A stretch of DNA of 64,000 nt from Pseudomonas hydrolytica. GTDB lineage: Bacteria; Pseudomonadota; Gammaproteobacteria; Pseudomonadales; Pseudomonadaceae. The translations under genes were made by a program, and so were the position numbers. Of this stretch, positions 50,382 through 60,034 are shown piece by piece (within the stretch, counting starts at the first letter, position 1; each line of letters opens with the position of its first letter). Under the pieces are notes generated by a model. That model was not told the DNA's origin and made no database searches. It was given only the letters and a program-made list of their open reading frames with translations. The stretch is from the NCBI RefSeq assembly GCF_021495345.1, contig NZ_CP099397.1, positions 5,029,001 to 5,093,000 of the forward strand. Direction: 5' to 3'.

Positions 50382-51605
50382 TCAGATCACACCCGCCTCA
50401 CGCAACTCTGCAACCTGTGTTTCGCTCATACCTAGCAGTCTCTGCAACAGTGCCTCGGTGTGCTGCCCCAACAATGGCGGAGCCGAGCGATAAGCCACTG
50501 GCGTAGCAGATAGGCGCAGCGGACTGGCGACTTGCGGCGTAGTGCTGCCCATGGCGTTGGGCAGGTCGATACGCAGCCCACGCGCCTGCACCTGCGGATC
50601 GACGAACACCTGCTGCAGGTCGTTGATCGGCCCGCACGGCACACCGGCCTTTTCCAGCAATTCGATCCACTGCGTCGTGGTCTTGAATACCGTGGCCTGC
50701 CGCAGCAGCGGAATCAGCTCGGCACGATGCGCGACCCGAGCCTTATTGGTGGAAAAACGCGGATCGTCGGCCAAAGCCGGAAGGCAGGCGACCTCGCAGA
50801 ACTTGCGGAACTGACCGTCGTTACCCACGGCCAGGATGAAATTACCGTCGGCGCTGGGGAAGTCCTGGTACGGCACGATATTGGGGTGGGCATTACCCAG
50901 ACGCCTGGGCGATACGCCCGTTGCCAGGTAGTTCATGGCCTGGTTGGCCAGACAGGCGACCTGGACGTCGAGCAATGCCACATCTATATGCTGGCCGATA
51001 CCGGACTGCTCACGCTGATTCAGTGCAGCCAGCACGCCCACGGTCGCATAGAGCCCGGTAAGGATATCGGTCAGCGCCACACCGACCTTCATCGGCCCCG
51101 CCCCCTCTTCACCTTCGGGACGCCCGGTCAAACTCATCAGACCGCCGAGCCCCTGGATCATGAAATCGTAACCGGCACGCTTGGCATAAGGACCGGTTTG
51201 GCCGAAGCCGGTGATGGAGCAGTAGATCAGACGCGGATTGATCACCTTCAGCGATTCATAATCCAAGCCATAGGCCGCCAGGCCGCCGACCTTGAAGTTC
51301 TCCAGCAGTACATCGCACTGCGCGACCAGTTCACGAACCAGTCGCTGCCCTTCAAGCTGGGTGAAGTCCAGGGTCAGCGACTGTTTGTTGCGATTGGCGC
51401 TCTGGAAGTAAGCCGCCTCACGCGAATCATTGCCTTCGGCGTCCTTTATATAAGGAGGCCCCCAATGCCGAGTGTCGTCCCCGCTTCCCGGTCGCTCGAC
51501 CTTGATCACCTCCGCGCCCAGATCCCCCAAGATCTGCCCACACCAGGGACCGGCGAGCACGCGAGACAGGTCGAGGACACGGATATGGGACAGAGCGCCA
51601 GGCAT
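50382..51605 (-). CDS. CaiB/BaiF family III CoA-transferase (glutarate/glutaryl-CoA type context)
   Basis: A 407-residue CoA-transferase starting MPGALSHIRVLDLSRVLAGP. The family III features GAEVIKVERPGSGDDTRHWG, FKVGGLAAYGLDYESL and the catalytic-Asp region YDFMIQGLGGLMSLTG are present. Pairing with gcdH suggests it moves CoA to glutarate or a related dicarboxylate in lysine breakdown; that substrate is inferred from context. The start is preceded by GGAGAAG. A dyad repeat sits in the 56-bp gap to gcdH. Confidence 0.88.
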   Translation of the reverse strand: MPGALSHIRVLDLSRVLAGPWCGQILGDLGAEVIKVERPGSGDDTRHWGPPYIKDAEGNDSREAAYFQSANRNKQSLTLDFTQLEGQRLVRELVAQCDVLLENFKVGGLAAYGLDYESLKVINPRLIYCSITGFGQTGPYAKRAGYDFMIQGLGGLMSLTGRPEGEEGAGPMKVGVALTDILTGLYATVGVLAALNQREQSGIGQHIDVALLDVQVACLANQAMNYLATGVSPRRLGNAHPNIVPYQDFPSADGNFILAVGNDGQFRKFCEVACLPALADDPRFSTNKARVAHRAELIPLLRQATVFKTTTQWIELLEKAGVPCGPINDLQQVFVDPQVQARGLRIDLPNAMGSTTPQVASPLRLSATPVAYRSAPPLLGQHTEALLQRLLGMSETQVAELREAGVI

Positions 51606-51615
51606 GGAACTTCTC

Positions 51616-51638
51616 CGTAGGGTGCGCCGCGCGCACCG
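51616..51638. repeat. GTAGGGTGCGCC-type dyad repeat between gcdH and the CoA-transferase gene
   Basis: GTAGGGTGCGCCGCGCGCAC (51617-51636) is nearly identical to the unit at 44512-44531. It lies in the transcribed gap between two same-strand genes, 11 bp upstream of the CoA-transferase start, so it would form a hairpin in the mRNA just before the ribosome-binding site. Confidence 0.75.
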
Positions 51639-51661
51639 GGGATCGTTGTGGGGGCGAAAGG

Positions 51662-52840
51662 TTAGAAAAACGCCTGGATACCGGTCTGCGCACGGCCGAG
51701 GATCAGCGCATGCACGTCATGGGTACCTTCGTAGGTGTTGACCACCTCGAGGTTGACCAGATGGCGGGCGATACCGAACTCGTCGCTGATGCCGTTACCG
51801 CCGAGCATGTCGCGCGCCATGCGGGCGATGTCCAGGGCCTTGCCGCAACTGTTGCGCTTCATGATCGAGGTGATTTCCACGGCAGCGGTGCCTTCGTCCT
51901 TCATGCGACCGAGGCGCAGGCAACCCTGCAGGGCCAAAGTGATCTCAGTCTGCATGTCGGCCAGCTTCTTCTGAATCAGCTGATTGGCCGCCAGCGGCCG
52001 GCCGAACTGGTGGCGGTCCAGCACATACTGGCGCGCGGTGTGCCAGCAGAACTCGGCGGCGCCCAGCGCGCCCCAGCTGATGCCGTAACGGGCCGAGTTC
52101 AGGCAGGTGAAAGGTCCGCGCAGGCCGCGCACGTCGGGGAAGGCGTTCTCCTCGGGGCAGAACACGTTGTCCATGACGATCTCGCCGGTGATCGAGGCGC
52201 GCAGGCCGACCTTGCCGTGAATCGCCGGCGCGGACAGCCCTTGCCAGCCCTTCTCCAGCACGAAGCCGCGAATCTCGCCGGCATCGTCCTTGGCCCAGAC
52301 CACGAATACATCGGCGATCGGGCTATTGGTGATCCACATCTTGCTGCCGGTCAGGCGGTAGCCGCCGTCGACCTTCTTCGCGCGGGTCACCATCGAGCCT
52401 GGGTCGGAGCCGTGGTTCGGCTCGGTCAGGCCGAAGCAGCCGATATATTCGCCGCTGGCCAGCTTGGGCAGGTACTTCTGCTTGGTCGCTTCATTGCCGA
52501 ACTCATTGATCGGCACCATCACCAGCGACGACTGCACGCTCATCATCGAGCGGTAGCCGGAGTCGATACGCTCCACTTCACGGGCGATCAGGCCGTAGCA
52601 CACATAGTTCAGGCCGCTGCCACCGTAGACCTCGGGAATGGTCGCCCCCAGCAGACCGGTTTCGCCCATCTCGCGAAAGATCTTCGGGTCGGTCTGCTCA
52701 TGACGGAATGCTTCCAGCACACGCGGTGCCAGCTTGTCATTGGCGAATTGCTGGGCGCTGTCACGCACCATGCGCTCTTCTTCGGTCAGTTGCTGATCGA
52801 GCAGCAGCGGGTCGATCCAGTTGAAGCTTGCCTTGGCCAT
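51662..52840 (-). CDS. gcdH: Glutaryl-CoA dehydrogenase
   Basis: A 392-residue acyl-CoA dehydrogenase that converts glutaryl-CoA to crotonyl-CoA in lysine and glutarate catabolism. Visible family features are [40 protein letters not shown] and the catalytic-Glu segment [20 protein letters not shown]. The high overall resemblance to GcdH, and the divergent LysR gene, fix the assignment. Confidence 0.95.
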   Translation of the reverse strand: MAKASFNWIDPLLLDQQLTEEERMVRDSAQQFANDKLAPRVLEAFRHEQTDPKIFREMGETGLLGATIPEVYGGSGLNYVCYGLIAREVERIDSGYRSMMSVQSSLVMVPINEFGNEATKQKYLPKLASGEYIGCFGLTEPNHGSDPGSMVTRAKKVDGGYRLTGSKMWITNSPIADVFVVWAKDDAGEIRGFVLEKGWQGLSAPAIHGKVGLRASITGEIVMDNVFCPEENAFPDVRGLRGPFTCLNSARYGISWGALGAAEFCWHTARQYVLDRHQFGRPLAANQLIQKKLADMQTEITLALQGCLRLGRMKDEGTAAVEITSIMKRNSCGKALDIARMARDMLGGNGISDEFGIARHLVNLEVVNTYEGTHDVHALILGRAQTGIQAFF

Positions 52841-52937
52841 CGCGAAAACCTCGAACGGTGAAGTGAGCGGTCAGTCCTGCCGACCCTGAATGAGGTGATC
52901 CTAGGCCCGACTCGCTGATTGGACAAACGCAGAATTT

Positions 52938-52951
52938 GCACAGTCCTGTGC
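52938..52951. promoter_or_regulatory. Dyad in the gcdH-LysR intergenic region
   Basis: GCACAG-TC-CTGTGC, followed on the plus strand by six T. It lies midway between the two divergent genes, about 97 bp from the gcdH start and 66 bp from the LysR start, which fits a LysR-type operator. A short terminator is an alternative. Confidence 0.45.
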
Positions 52952-53017
52952 TTTTTTCTCACTTCGAGATAGCTTATTCAGGGAGATTTATCGATTAAGA
53001 GTGAGGCTTTTGCATAG

Positions 53018-53914
53018 ATGCGTCGCAAGATCCCAAGCACCGCTGCCCTGGTCGCCTTCGAGTCCGCCGCGCGCCACCAGAGCTTCACCAAGGCCGCAGA
53101 CGAGCTCAACCTGACGCAGAGCGCGATCTGCCGACAGATCGGCGGGCTGGAAAGCTTTCTCAATGTCGAGCTGTTTCGCCGTTCGCGACGCGGCGTGGTG
53201 CTGACCGAGGCAGGGGTGGCGTACAGCCGCAGGGTCGCGGCACAGCTCGATGCGGTGGAACGCGACACCCTGGCGCTGATGGGCAACCAGGGCACCACCA
53301 GCATCGAGCTGGCGGTGGTGCCAACCTTCGGCACGCAGTGGCTACTGCCGCGCCTGCGCACCTTCCAGCAACTGCACCCGGAAGTGACGGTGCACCTGAC
53401 CAACCGCACCCGCCCCTTCCTGTTCGCCGACACTCATTTTGATGCCGCCATCTACTATGGCGATGCCGAATGGTCGGGCACCGAGGCGCACTTTCTAATG
53501 CATGAGCATCTGCTGCCGGTCTGCAGCCCGAAATTGCTGGGCGACGAACCGGTCACTGCCGAACGCATCGCCGCACTGCCCCTGCTGCAGCAGACCACCC
53601 GCCCCTATGCCTGGCGTCAGTGGTTCGCCGCTCAGGGCATGAGCGTACCCCGCGACATGACCGGTCCGCGCCTGGAACTGTTCTCCATGCTGGCGCAGGC
53701 CGCGCGCCACGAAATGGGCGTCGCTCTGATCCCGCCCTTCCTGATTCAACGCGAACTGGACGAGGGCAGCCTGGTCATAGCCTTGAACAGGGCAGTCCCG
53801 AGCCATGACCACGCCTATTACCTGATGGTGCCGGAGCGCAAGACCGAGTCGGCTGCGCTCAAGGCATTTCGCGATTGGCTGCTGCTCCAGGCCCGTGCGT
53901 ACCGAGAGGAATGA
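53018..53914 (+). CDS. gcdR: LysR family regulator of the glutarate genes (GcdR type)
   Basis: A 298-residue LysR regulator related to GcvA. The N-terminal helix-turn-helix is FTKAADELNLTQSAICRQIG (residues 23-42), followed by the LysR substrate-binding domain (VVPTFGTQWLLPRLRTFQQL). It is divergent from gcdH with 177 bp between starts, the usual arrangement for a regulator and its target. The inducer, glutarate, is inferred. Confidence 0.88.
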   Translation: MRRKIPSTAALVAFESAARHQSFTKAADELNLTQSAICRQIGGLESFLNVELFRRSRRGVVLTEAGVAYSRRVAAQLDAVERDTLALMGNQGTTSIELAVVPTFGTQWLLPRLRTFQQLHPEVTVHLTNRTRPFLFADTHFDAAIYYGDAEWSGTEAHFLMHEHLLPVCSPKLLGDEPVTAERIAALPLLQQTTRPYAWRQWFAAQGMSVPRDMTGPRLELFSMLAQAARHEMGVALIPPFLIQRELDEGSLVIALNRAVPSHDHAYYLMVPERKTESAALKAFRDWLLLQARAYREE

Positions 53915-54380
53915 CATCCACGCGACAGGCGCGCCCCTACGTCTCAGAGCAAAACGCTCACAAACAGAACAGGTAGTGATTTTATGGTCACACTACAGTG
54001 GCGCGCAGAGGTCAATCCAGGTCGCGACCAGTACTTTCGGGCTATTTCACTATTTCGAACACCCTGTTCGCTACTCTTCACGCGTCAGTCAATACGACCA
54101 ACGGTCATTCGCGCTCTGAATGACGAGCAGTTCGTGCAGCCCCCGCGAAACCTGCTTTCCTTCAACCAGAGCGCGGCCTGCGGGCAGTATAAAAATCCCT
54201 CATATACCTATTACTTGTAGTAATCCATTTTTTTTACTCCATAACTTCTTGTAAGGGTTTGCGTTCGATTGCACAATCGCCGCGCCCGCCACCTTACGGC
54301 AGGTTTTGTGCTGATCCCCAATCGCCGGCGCGCCAGCGCAGTGCACCGGTTCACAAAAAAGATCACGCAGGAGATTAGAA
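53915..54380. other. Non-coding spacer upstream of pntAA
   Basis: 466 bp without a credible gene, AT-richer than flanking DNA. It contains an inverted repeat GTAGTG-N12-CACTAC (53973-53996). The pntAA promoter should lie in the right part; no clear sigma-70 site is assigned. GGAG lies 9 bp before the GTG start. Confidence 0.5.
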
Positions 54381-55502
54381 GTGCACATCGGTGTTCCTCT
54401 CGAAACCCATGCTGGGGAGACGCGGGTTGCCGCGACGCCCGAGACCGTCAAGAAACTGGTCGGCCAAGGCCACCAGGTGACCGTCCAGACCGGCGCTGGC
54501 ATTAGCGCCAGCATCCCGGACAGCGCCTATGAAACAGCCGGCGCCACCATTGGCAACGACTCGGCCGCCTTGGGCGCCGACCTCGTGCTCAAGGTGGTTG
54601 CACCGACCGACGCCGAACTCGCGCATATGAAAGCCGGGGCCGTGCTGGTGGGCATGCTCAATCCGTTCTGCAACGACACCATTGCGCGCATGAACGCCCG
54701 CGGCATCACCGCCTTCGCCCTGGAGGCCGCGCCGCGTACCTCTCGTGCGCAAAGCCTGGACGTACTGAGTTCGCAGGCCAACATCGCCGGCTACAAGGCG
54801 GTGATGCTCGCTGCAAACCACTACCCGCGCTTCATGCCGATGCTGATGACCGCTGCCGGTACCGTGAAGGCCGCGCGCGTGCTGATCCTCGGCGCTGGCG
54901 TCGCCGGCCTGCAGGCCATCGCCACGGCCAAGCGCCTGGGGGCGGTGATCGAGGCGTCCGACGTACGTCCGGCGGTGAAGGAGCAGATCGAATCGCTCGG
55001 CGCCAAGTTCGTCGACGTACCCTTCGAGACCGATGAGGAGCGCGAGTGCGCGCAAGGCGTCGGCGGCTATGCCCGTCCCATGCCGCAGTCCTGGATGGAA
55101 CGCCAGGCCAAGGCCGTGCACGAGCGCGCCAAGCAGGCTGATATCGTCATCACCACCGCGCTGATCCCAGGCCGCAAGGCGCCAACCCTGCTGCACGAAG
55201 CCACCGTGCAGGAAATGAAGCCGGGCTCGGTGGTCATCGACCTGGCCGCAGCGCAAGGCGGCAACTGCCCGCTGACCGAGGCTGACAAGGTGGTGATCAA
55301 GCACGGCGTGACCCTCGTCGGTCATACCAACCTGGCCGCGCTGGTGCCGGCAGACGCCTCCGCACTCTATGCACGCAACCTGCTGGACTTCCTCAAGCTC
55401 GTGATCGACAAGGAAGGCCAGTTCCAGCTCAACCTCGAAGACGACATCGTCGCGGCCTGCCTGATGTGCAATGCCGGCGAAGTCGTGCGCAAGAACGGTT
55501 AA
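54381..55502 (+). CDS. pntAA: Proton-translocating NAD(P) transhydrogenase, alpha-1 subunit
   Basis: A 373-residue NAD(H)-binding domain I of transhydrogenase, which uses the proton gradient to make NADPH from NADH. It starts with GTG (54381). It has the PntA opening [20 protein letters not shown], the Rossmann motif [20 protein letters not shown] and the [11 protein letters not shown] loop. The membrane part is a separate gene, the split arrangement seen in Pseudomonas and alphaproteobacteria. Confidence 0.95.
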   Translation: MHIGVPLETHAGETRVAATPETVKKLVGQGHQVTVQTGAGISASIPDSAYETAGATIGNDSAALGADLVLKVVAPTDAELAHMKAGAVLVGMLNPFCNDTIARMNARGITAFALEAAPRTSRAQSLDVLSSQANIAGYKAVMLAANHYPRFMPMLMTAAGTVKAARVLILGAGVAGLQAIATAKRLGAVIEASDVRPAVKEQIESLGAKFVDVPFETDEERECAQGVGGYARPMPQSWMERQAKAVHERAKQADIVITTALIPGRKAPTLLHEATVQEMKPGSVVIDLAAAQGGNCPLTEADKVVIKHGVTLVGHTNLAALVPADASALYARNLLDFLKLVIDKEGQFQLNLEDDIVAACLMCNAGEVVRKNG

Positions 55503-55513
55503 GGAGTAGGGAC

Positions 55514-55828
55514 ATGGACCTGATTTCCGACGGCATCTACAACCTGATCATCTTCGTGCTGGCCATCTATGTCGGCTACCACGTGGTGTGGAATGTCACC
55601 CCGGCCCTGCACACCCCGCTGATGGCCGTGACTAACGCCATCTCGGCGATCGTGATCGTTGGCGCCATGCTGGCGGCCGCGCTCACCGTCACCCCGCTGG
55701 GCAAGACCATGGGCACCCTGGCCGTGGCCCTGGCCGCGGTCAACGTGTTCGGTGGTTTCCTGGTCACCCGGCGCATGCTGGAAATGTTCAAGAAGAAGGC
55801 GCCGAAAGCGCAGGCGGAGAAGCACTGA
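55514..55828 (+). CDS. pntAB: Proton-translocating NAD(P) transhydrogenase, alpha-2 (membrane) subunit
   Basis: A 104-residue protein with three to four transmembrane helices ([34 protein letters not shown] and [20 protein letters not shown]) forming part of the proton channel. It starts at 55514 with GGAGTAGG just before it, 11 bp after pntAA and 2 bp before pntB. Confidence 0.95.
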   Translation: MDLISDGIYNLIIFVLAIYVGYHVVWNVTPALHTPLMAVTNAISAIVIVGAMLAAALTVTPLGKTMGTLAVALAAVNVFGGFLVTRRMLEMFKKKAPKAQAEKH

Positions 55829-55830
55829 CC

Positions 55831-57267
55831 ATGAGCATGAACCTGATCACTGTTCTCTACCTCGTCGCCTCGGTGTGTTTCATCCAGGCGCTCAAGGGCC
55901 TGTCGCACCCGACCTCGTCGCGACGGGGCAACGTTTTCGGCATGGTCGGCATGGCCATCGCCATCGTCACCACGGTCGGCCTGATCCACAAGCTGGGCAG
56001 CGAGCTGGCCGTGCAGGGCCTGGGCTTCGTCATCGTTGGCCTGCTGGTCGGCGGCAGCATCGGCACGGTCATGGCCAAGCGCGTGGAAATGACCAAGATG
56101 CCCGAGCTGGTCGCCTTCATGCACAGCATGATCGGCCTGGCGGCCGTGTGCATCGCCATCGCCGCGGTGGCCGAACCGCAGTCCCTGGGCATCGTTGCCA
56201 GCATGGCCGACCCGATTCCGGCCGGTAACCGCCTGGAGCTGTTCCTCGGCGCGGCCATCGGCGCCATCACCTTCTCCGGTTCGGTGATCGCCTTCGGCAA
56301 GCTGTCGGGCAAGTACAAGTTCCGCCTGTTCCAAGGCGCCCCGGTGGTATTCAAAGGTCAGCACCTGCTCAACCTGGCCGTTGGCCTGGCGATTGTCGGT
56401 CTGGGCCTGGTGTACACCTTCACCGGCGACATCACCTCGTTCGCCATCCTGGTGGCACTGGCCTTCGTCATCGGCGTGCTGATCATCATCCCGATCGGCG
56501 GCGCCGACATGCCAGTGGTGGTGTCGATGCTCAACAGCTACTCGGGTTGGGCCGCGGCCGGTATCGGCTTCTCGCTGAACAACTCGATGCTGATCGTCGC
56601 CGGTTCTCTGGTGGGCTCTTCGGGCGCCATCCTCTCGTACATCATGTGCAAGGCGATGAACCGTTCGTTCTTCAACGTCATCCTCGGCGGTTTCGGCGCC
56701 GATGCCGATGCCGGCGCAGCCAGCGGCAGTCAGGAGCAGCGCAGCGTGAAGTCGGGATCAAGCGACGACGCCGCCTTCCTGCTGACCAACGCCGACACCG
56801 TGGTCATCGTGCCCGGTTACGGCCTGGCCGTGGCCCGTGCCCAGCACGCGCTGATGGAGCTGGCGGAGAAGCTGACCCACCGCGGCGTGACCGTGAAGTA
56901 CGCGATCCACCCGGTGGCCGGCCGTATGCCGGGCCATATGAACGTGCTGCTGGCCGAGGCCGAAGTGCCCTACGAGCAGGTGTTCGAGATGGAGGACATC
57001 AACTCCGAATTCGGCCAGACCGACGTGGTGCTGGTGCTCGGCGCCAACGACGTGGTCAACCCGGCGGCGAAGAACGATCCGAAGTCGCCGATCGCCGGCA
57101 TGCCGATCCTCGAGGCCTACAAGGCCAAGACCGTGATCGTCAACAAGCGCTCGATGGCTTCCGGTTACGCCGGCCTGGACAACGAACTGTTCTACATGGA
57201 CAAGACCATGATGGTCTTCGGCGATGCCAAGAAGGTCATCGAGGACATGGTCAAGGCGGTGGAATAA
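55831..57267 (+). CDS. pntB: Proton-translocating NAD(P) transhydrogenase, beta subunit
   Basis: A 478-residue protein: about nine transmembrane helices in the first 260 residues, a linker rich in Gly/Ser/Ala and the NADP(H)-binding domain III (NADTVVIVPGYGLAVARAQH, AIHPVAGRMPGHMNVLLAEA and LGANDVVNPAAKND). It completes the pnt operon, which ends in a strong terminator. Confidence 0.96.
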   Translation: MSMNLITVLYLVASVCFIQALKGLSHPTSSRRGNVFGMVGMAIAIVTTVGLIHKLGSELAVQGLGFVIVGLLVGGSIGTVMAKRVEMTKMPELVAFMHSMIGLAAVCIAIAAVAEPQSLGIVASMADPIPAGNRLELFLGAAIGAITFSGSVIAFGKLSGKYKFRLFQGAPVVFKGQHLLNLAVGLAIVGLGLVYTFTGDITSFAILVALAFVIGVLIIIPIGGADMPVVVSMLNSYSGWAAAGIGFSLNNSMLIVAGSLVGSSGAILSYIMCKAMNRSFFNVILGGFGADADAGAASGSQEQRSVKSGSSDDAAFLLTNADTVVIVPGYGLAVARAQHALMELAEKLTHRGVTVKYAIHPVAGRMPGHMNVLLAEAEVPYEQVFEMEDINSEFGQTDVVLVLGANDVVNPAAKNDPKSPIAGMPILEAYKAKTVIVNKRSMASGYAGLDNELFYMDKTMMVFGDAKKVIEDMVKAVE

Positions 57268-57283
57268 GGCCTGGCGCCAAACG

Positions 57284-57308
57284 AACCCCGGCCTCGGCCG
57301 GGGTTTTT
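57284..57308 (+). terminator. Terminator of the pnt operon
   Basis: AACCCCGGCC (57284-57293), TC loop, GGCCGGGGTT (57296-57305), then TTT. It starts 17 bp after the pntB stop and also lies 14 bp beyond the stop of the convergent sulfatase gene. Confidence 0.92.
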
Positions 57309-57321
57309 GTTTAAACGGCCC

Positions 57322-59211
57322 TCAACGGCAGAGTCGTTGGAGCATGTCGCCCAAGGCGAGCCCCTCCTGCTCAGGTAAAAGGAGCTTGTTGATCAGCAAC
57401 GGCTCGGCCAGCGGGGCGCCGAGAAACGCCTCGCCCCCATCGGCACGCGCCCCAACATAGGTCGGACTACCTAGGTCCTTTGCCGTGTCGGGCCGCCCGA
57501 GCACCTGATCGCTGTCCAGAACCGGCCGCCCGTTCCAGTAGAGCAGCAGGCGGGTCCTGGCCGGCCCGGGAAATGGAAAAGTGCTTGCAGATTTAACATG
57601 AGTACTGATCACCAGGCTGTCGCAGCGTCCGCCCGACTGCACTGGCTCACTGACCTGAAGCGTGCTGCCATGACGGACTTCAATTCGCCGATCGGGCAGC
57701 AACCGCACCCCCCAAACACCAGGCTGATCTAGCAGCGTTTGCGCCTCTTCGGCGAAACGCAGCTCTCGCAACGAAAGCCCCATGCTGTAACCACCGAATA
57801 CCGGCGCCCTCTGGAAGTCCCTACCGGTCAATAACCCCGGCGAGCCCTTGGCCGCAGCCTGCCAGCGCAAAGGAACCGGCCGGACTTGCCACTCCCAATC
57901 GCGAATGATGGCGCCGGCCTGCGCCCCGCCGAACGCCGGCACCACTTGCTCCTCGGGTTTACGCCCATCAATCGCCGAGGTCACCGCGCCACTGTGCAGT
58001 TGCCCTAGGGGTTCGCGATAGAAGAATCGACTTTCGTTCAGCAGATGCGCGGAATAAGTCATTCCTAAAGTCCCGCCGCTGTCGCCCGCCCAGTAGAGAG
58101 CGTTGAAACTCGGAACGCTACCGCCTTCGAATAGCGGCCGCAAATCGCGCCCCGCCAAGCCTACCGGAGGCTTACCTCCGGCCATGGCTACCAATGTTGG
58201 AAACAAATCCATGAATACCGTCGGTTCGCGGATATCCAGATTCTCATAACGACCGGGCCAGCGCAGCAGAAGCGGTGTACGCACTCCCCCTTCGGTATAT
58301 GTCGCCTTCTTACCGACCAGTGGATAATTGTTATCCATATCAATATTGGCGCCACCATTGTCGCTGGCGAAGATCACCACGGTATTTTTTGCCTGACCAC
58401 TCTCCTCAAGCGCCGTCAGCAGTCGCGCGATGTTGTGATCCAGTTGGCTGAGAATGGCGAAGTACCGTCCTTCCGGTGTATCAGGAAACTGCTGACTGAA
58501 GGCCGGGTTCGGCTGGTAGGGCGTATGCGGCGAGAATAACCAGAGATTGATGAACCAAGGCGCTCCGCCCGCCCCAGCCTTTACCAGTTCGACGGCTTTG
58601 CCGGTAAGGATGTCGTCCAAGTAACCGTGGTGCTGAGTTGGTGCAGCTCCGTTGTCCTGTAGCCAGGGATCAATATGAGTAGGCTGCCGACGCAACGGGC
58701 GGCCATCGGGTCCAGGCCCCTGCAAGACGAAATGATTGAGCATGCCGAACCAATAGTCGAAACCCTGCTGGCCAGGCTGAATCTCTTGGTACTCCAGCGC
58801 CTCACCGAGATGCCATTTACCCACATGCAGGGTCTTGTATCCTAGAGATCGCAGAGCCTTGGGCAAGGTGACTAGATCGGGTGACAGCCCAAGGCCGTCT
58901 GCCTGGAAACCTACACTTACCGGGTGACGACCACTGATCAAGCTGGCTCGGCTGGGCGAGCACGTACTGTCCGTGTAATGGTGACGCATGCGCACTGCGC
59001 CTCGACTAAGCGCGTCCAGTGTTGGCGTAGGCGCCCTGCCGTCTCCCCAACTTGCTATATCGTTGTTACCCAGATCATCGACCATAACCAGCAAAATGTT
59101 CGGCTTTGCATCCGACTCCGCCGCATTGCCTGAGTAGGCCATACACAGCAGAATGCCGAGTAGCACGAGACGCAAGCGCGTACCGCGACCATAACGAAAC
59201 AGAACTCTCAT
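57322..59211 (-). CDS. Exported arylsulfatase-type sulfatase
   Basis: A 629-residue type I sulfatase. The N-terminal signal segment RLVLLGILLCMAYSGNAAES suggests periplasmic export. The metal site ILLVMVDDLGNNDIASWG and the formylglycine motif C-S-P-S-R (in TDSTCSPSRASLISGRHPVS) are intact, with HVGKWHLGE and FASDNGGANIDMDN. Cys-type sulfatases need a maturation enzyme, not found here. About 150 C-terminal residues lie beyond the catalytic core. Its placement beside a glycan locus suggests a sulfated glycan substrate; this is inference. Confidence 0.9.
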   Translation of the reverse strand: MRVLFRYGRGTRLRLVLLGILLCMAYSGNAAESDAKPNILLVMVDDLGNNDIASWGDGRAPTPTLDALSRGAVRMRHHYTDSTCSPSRASLISGRHPVSVGFQADGLGLSPDLVTLPKALRSLGYKTLHVGKWHLGEALEYQEIQPGQQGFDYWFGMLNHFVLQGPGPDGRPLRRQPTHIDPWLQDNGAAPTQHHGYLDDILTGKAVELVKAGAGGAPWFINLWLFSPHTPYQPNPAFSQQFPDTPEGRYFAILSQLDHNIARLLTALEESGQAKNTVVIFASDNGGANIDMDNNYPLVGKKATYTEGGVRTPLLLRWPGRYENLDIREPTVFMDLFPTLVAMAGGKPPVGLAGRDLRPLFEGGSVPSFNALYWAGDSGGTLGMTYSAHLLNESRFFYREPLGQLHSGAVTSAIDGRKPEEQVVPAFGGAQAGAIIRDWEWQVRPVPLRWQAAAKGSPGLLTGRDFQRAPVFGGYSMGLSLRELRFAEEAQTLLDQPGVWGVRLLPDRRIEVRHGSTLQVSEPVQSGGRCDSLVISTHVKSASTFPFPGPARTRLLLYWNGRPVLDSDQVLGRPDTAKDLGSPTYVGARADGGEAFLGAPLAEPLLINKLLLPEQEGLALGDMLQRLCR

Positions 59212-59230
59212 CTAAAAGGATCCCTGGCGA

Positions 59231-60034
59231 ATGAATGGAGAACACTTTCCCAAGTTGTCAGGCAACGAGGTCATGCAACCGGAGTCTTCCGGATTGCTGA
59301 TCAACTACGACGCGCTGAGCACGATAGCTGCCGAGTTGGGCGAAATATACCGTGCCAACGAGCCCTTTCCCCATATTGTCATCGACGACTTTTTGCCTGC
59401 CTCGACGCTGGCTCGCTTGCTTGCTGAATACCCACAGGATCAGAGCCTGCCAATCTGGAACGAGGCCACTCACAAGGACAAGCAAACCGGCGAGTACGTT
59501 CAGAAAGACAAACGCAACATTCGCAACCAACTGGCGATGCCGCCCAGCTATCGCCAATTGATCTGGGAGCTGAATTCACACTATTTTCTCGACTTCCTCG
59601 CCAGTATGACCGGTATCGACAACCTGATTCCCGATCCCAACTTGCGAGGTGCCGGCATCCACCAGATTGGTCGAGGCGGCTTTCTCAAAGTGCATGCAGA
59701 CTTCGCCACCCATCGCGAGTTCGGCCTCGACAGACGGCTCAACTTCTTACTCTATTTGAACCCGAATTGGCCCGAGGAATACGGCGGGCATCTCGAACTC
59801 TGGGACTCGGACATGCAGGGGCCGCCAAAACGTGTTCTGCCGATACTCAATCGCTGTGTGGTGTTCAGCACCACAGCAACTTCCTACCATGGCCATCCCA
59901 AGCCTTTGAACTGCCCTGACGGCATTTATCGCAAGTCGCTGGCGCTCTATTACTACACCAACGGCCGGCCGACCGGAGAAGCAGAACCTGGCTTCGCTAC
60001 GCTCTGGCAGGATGTTCCCGAAGCCTATCGCTGA
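59231..60034 (+). CDS. 2OG-Fe(II) oxygenase (prolyl 4-hydroxylase-like)
   Basis: A 267-residue dioxygenase. The facial triad is visible as H-A-D in GGFLKVHADFATH and a distal His in TATSYHGHPKPL; the 2OG-binding Arg is likely in YRKSLALYYY. The N-terminal half has the P4Hc-like FPHIVIDDFLPASTLARLL. Its start lies 19 bp from the divergent sulfatase start; a later ATG at 59273 is possible. Similar enzymes decorate surface glycans or peptides; the substrate is unknown. Confidence 0.85.
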   Translation: MNGEHFPKLSGNEVMQPESSGLLINYDALSTIAAELGEIYRANEPFPHIVIDDFLPASTLARLLAEYPQDQSLPIWNEATHKDKQTGEYVQKDKRNIRNQLAMPPSYRQLIWELNSHYFLDFLASMTGIDNLIPDPNLRGAGIHQIGRGGFLKVHADFATHREFGLDRRLNFLLYLNPNWPEEYGGHLELWDSDMQGPPKRVLPILNRCVVFSTTATSYHGHPKPLNCPDGIYRKSLALYYYTNGRPTGEAEPGFATLWQDVPEAYR

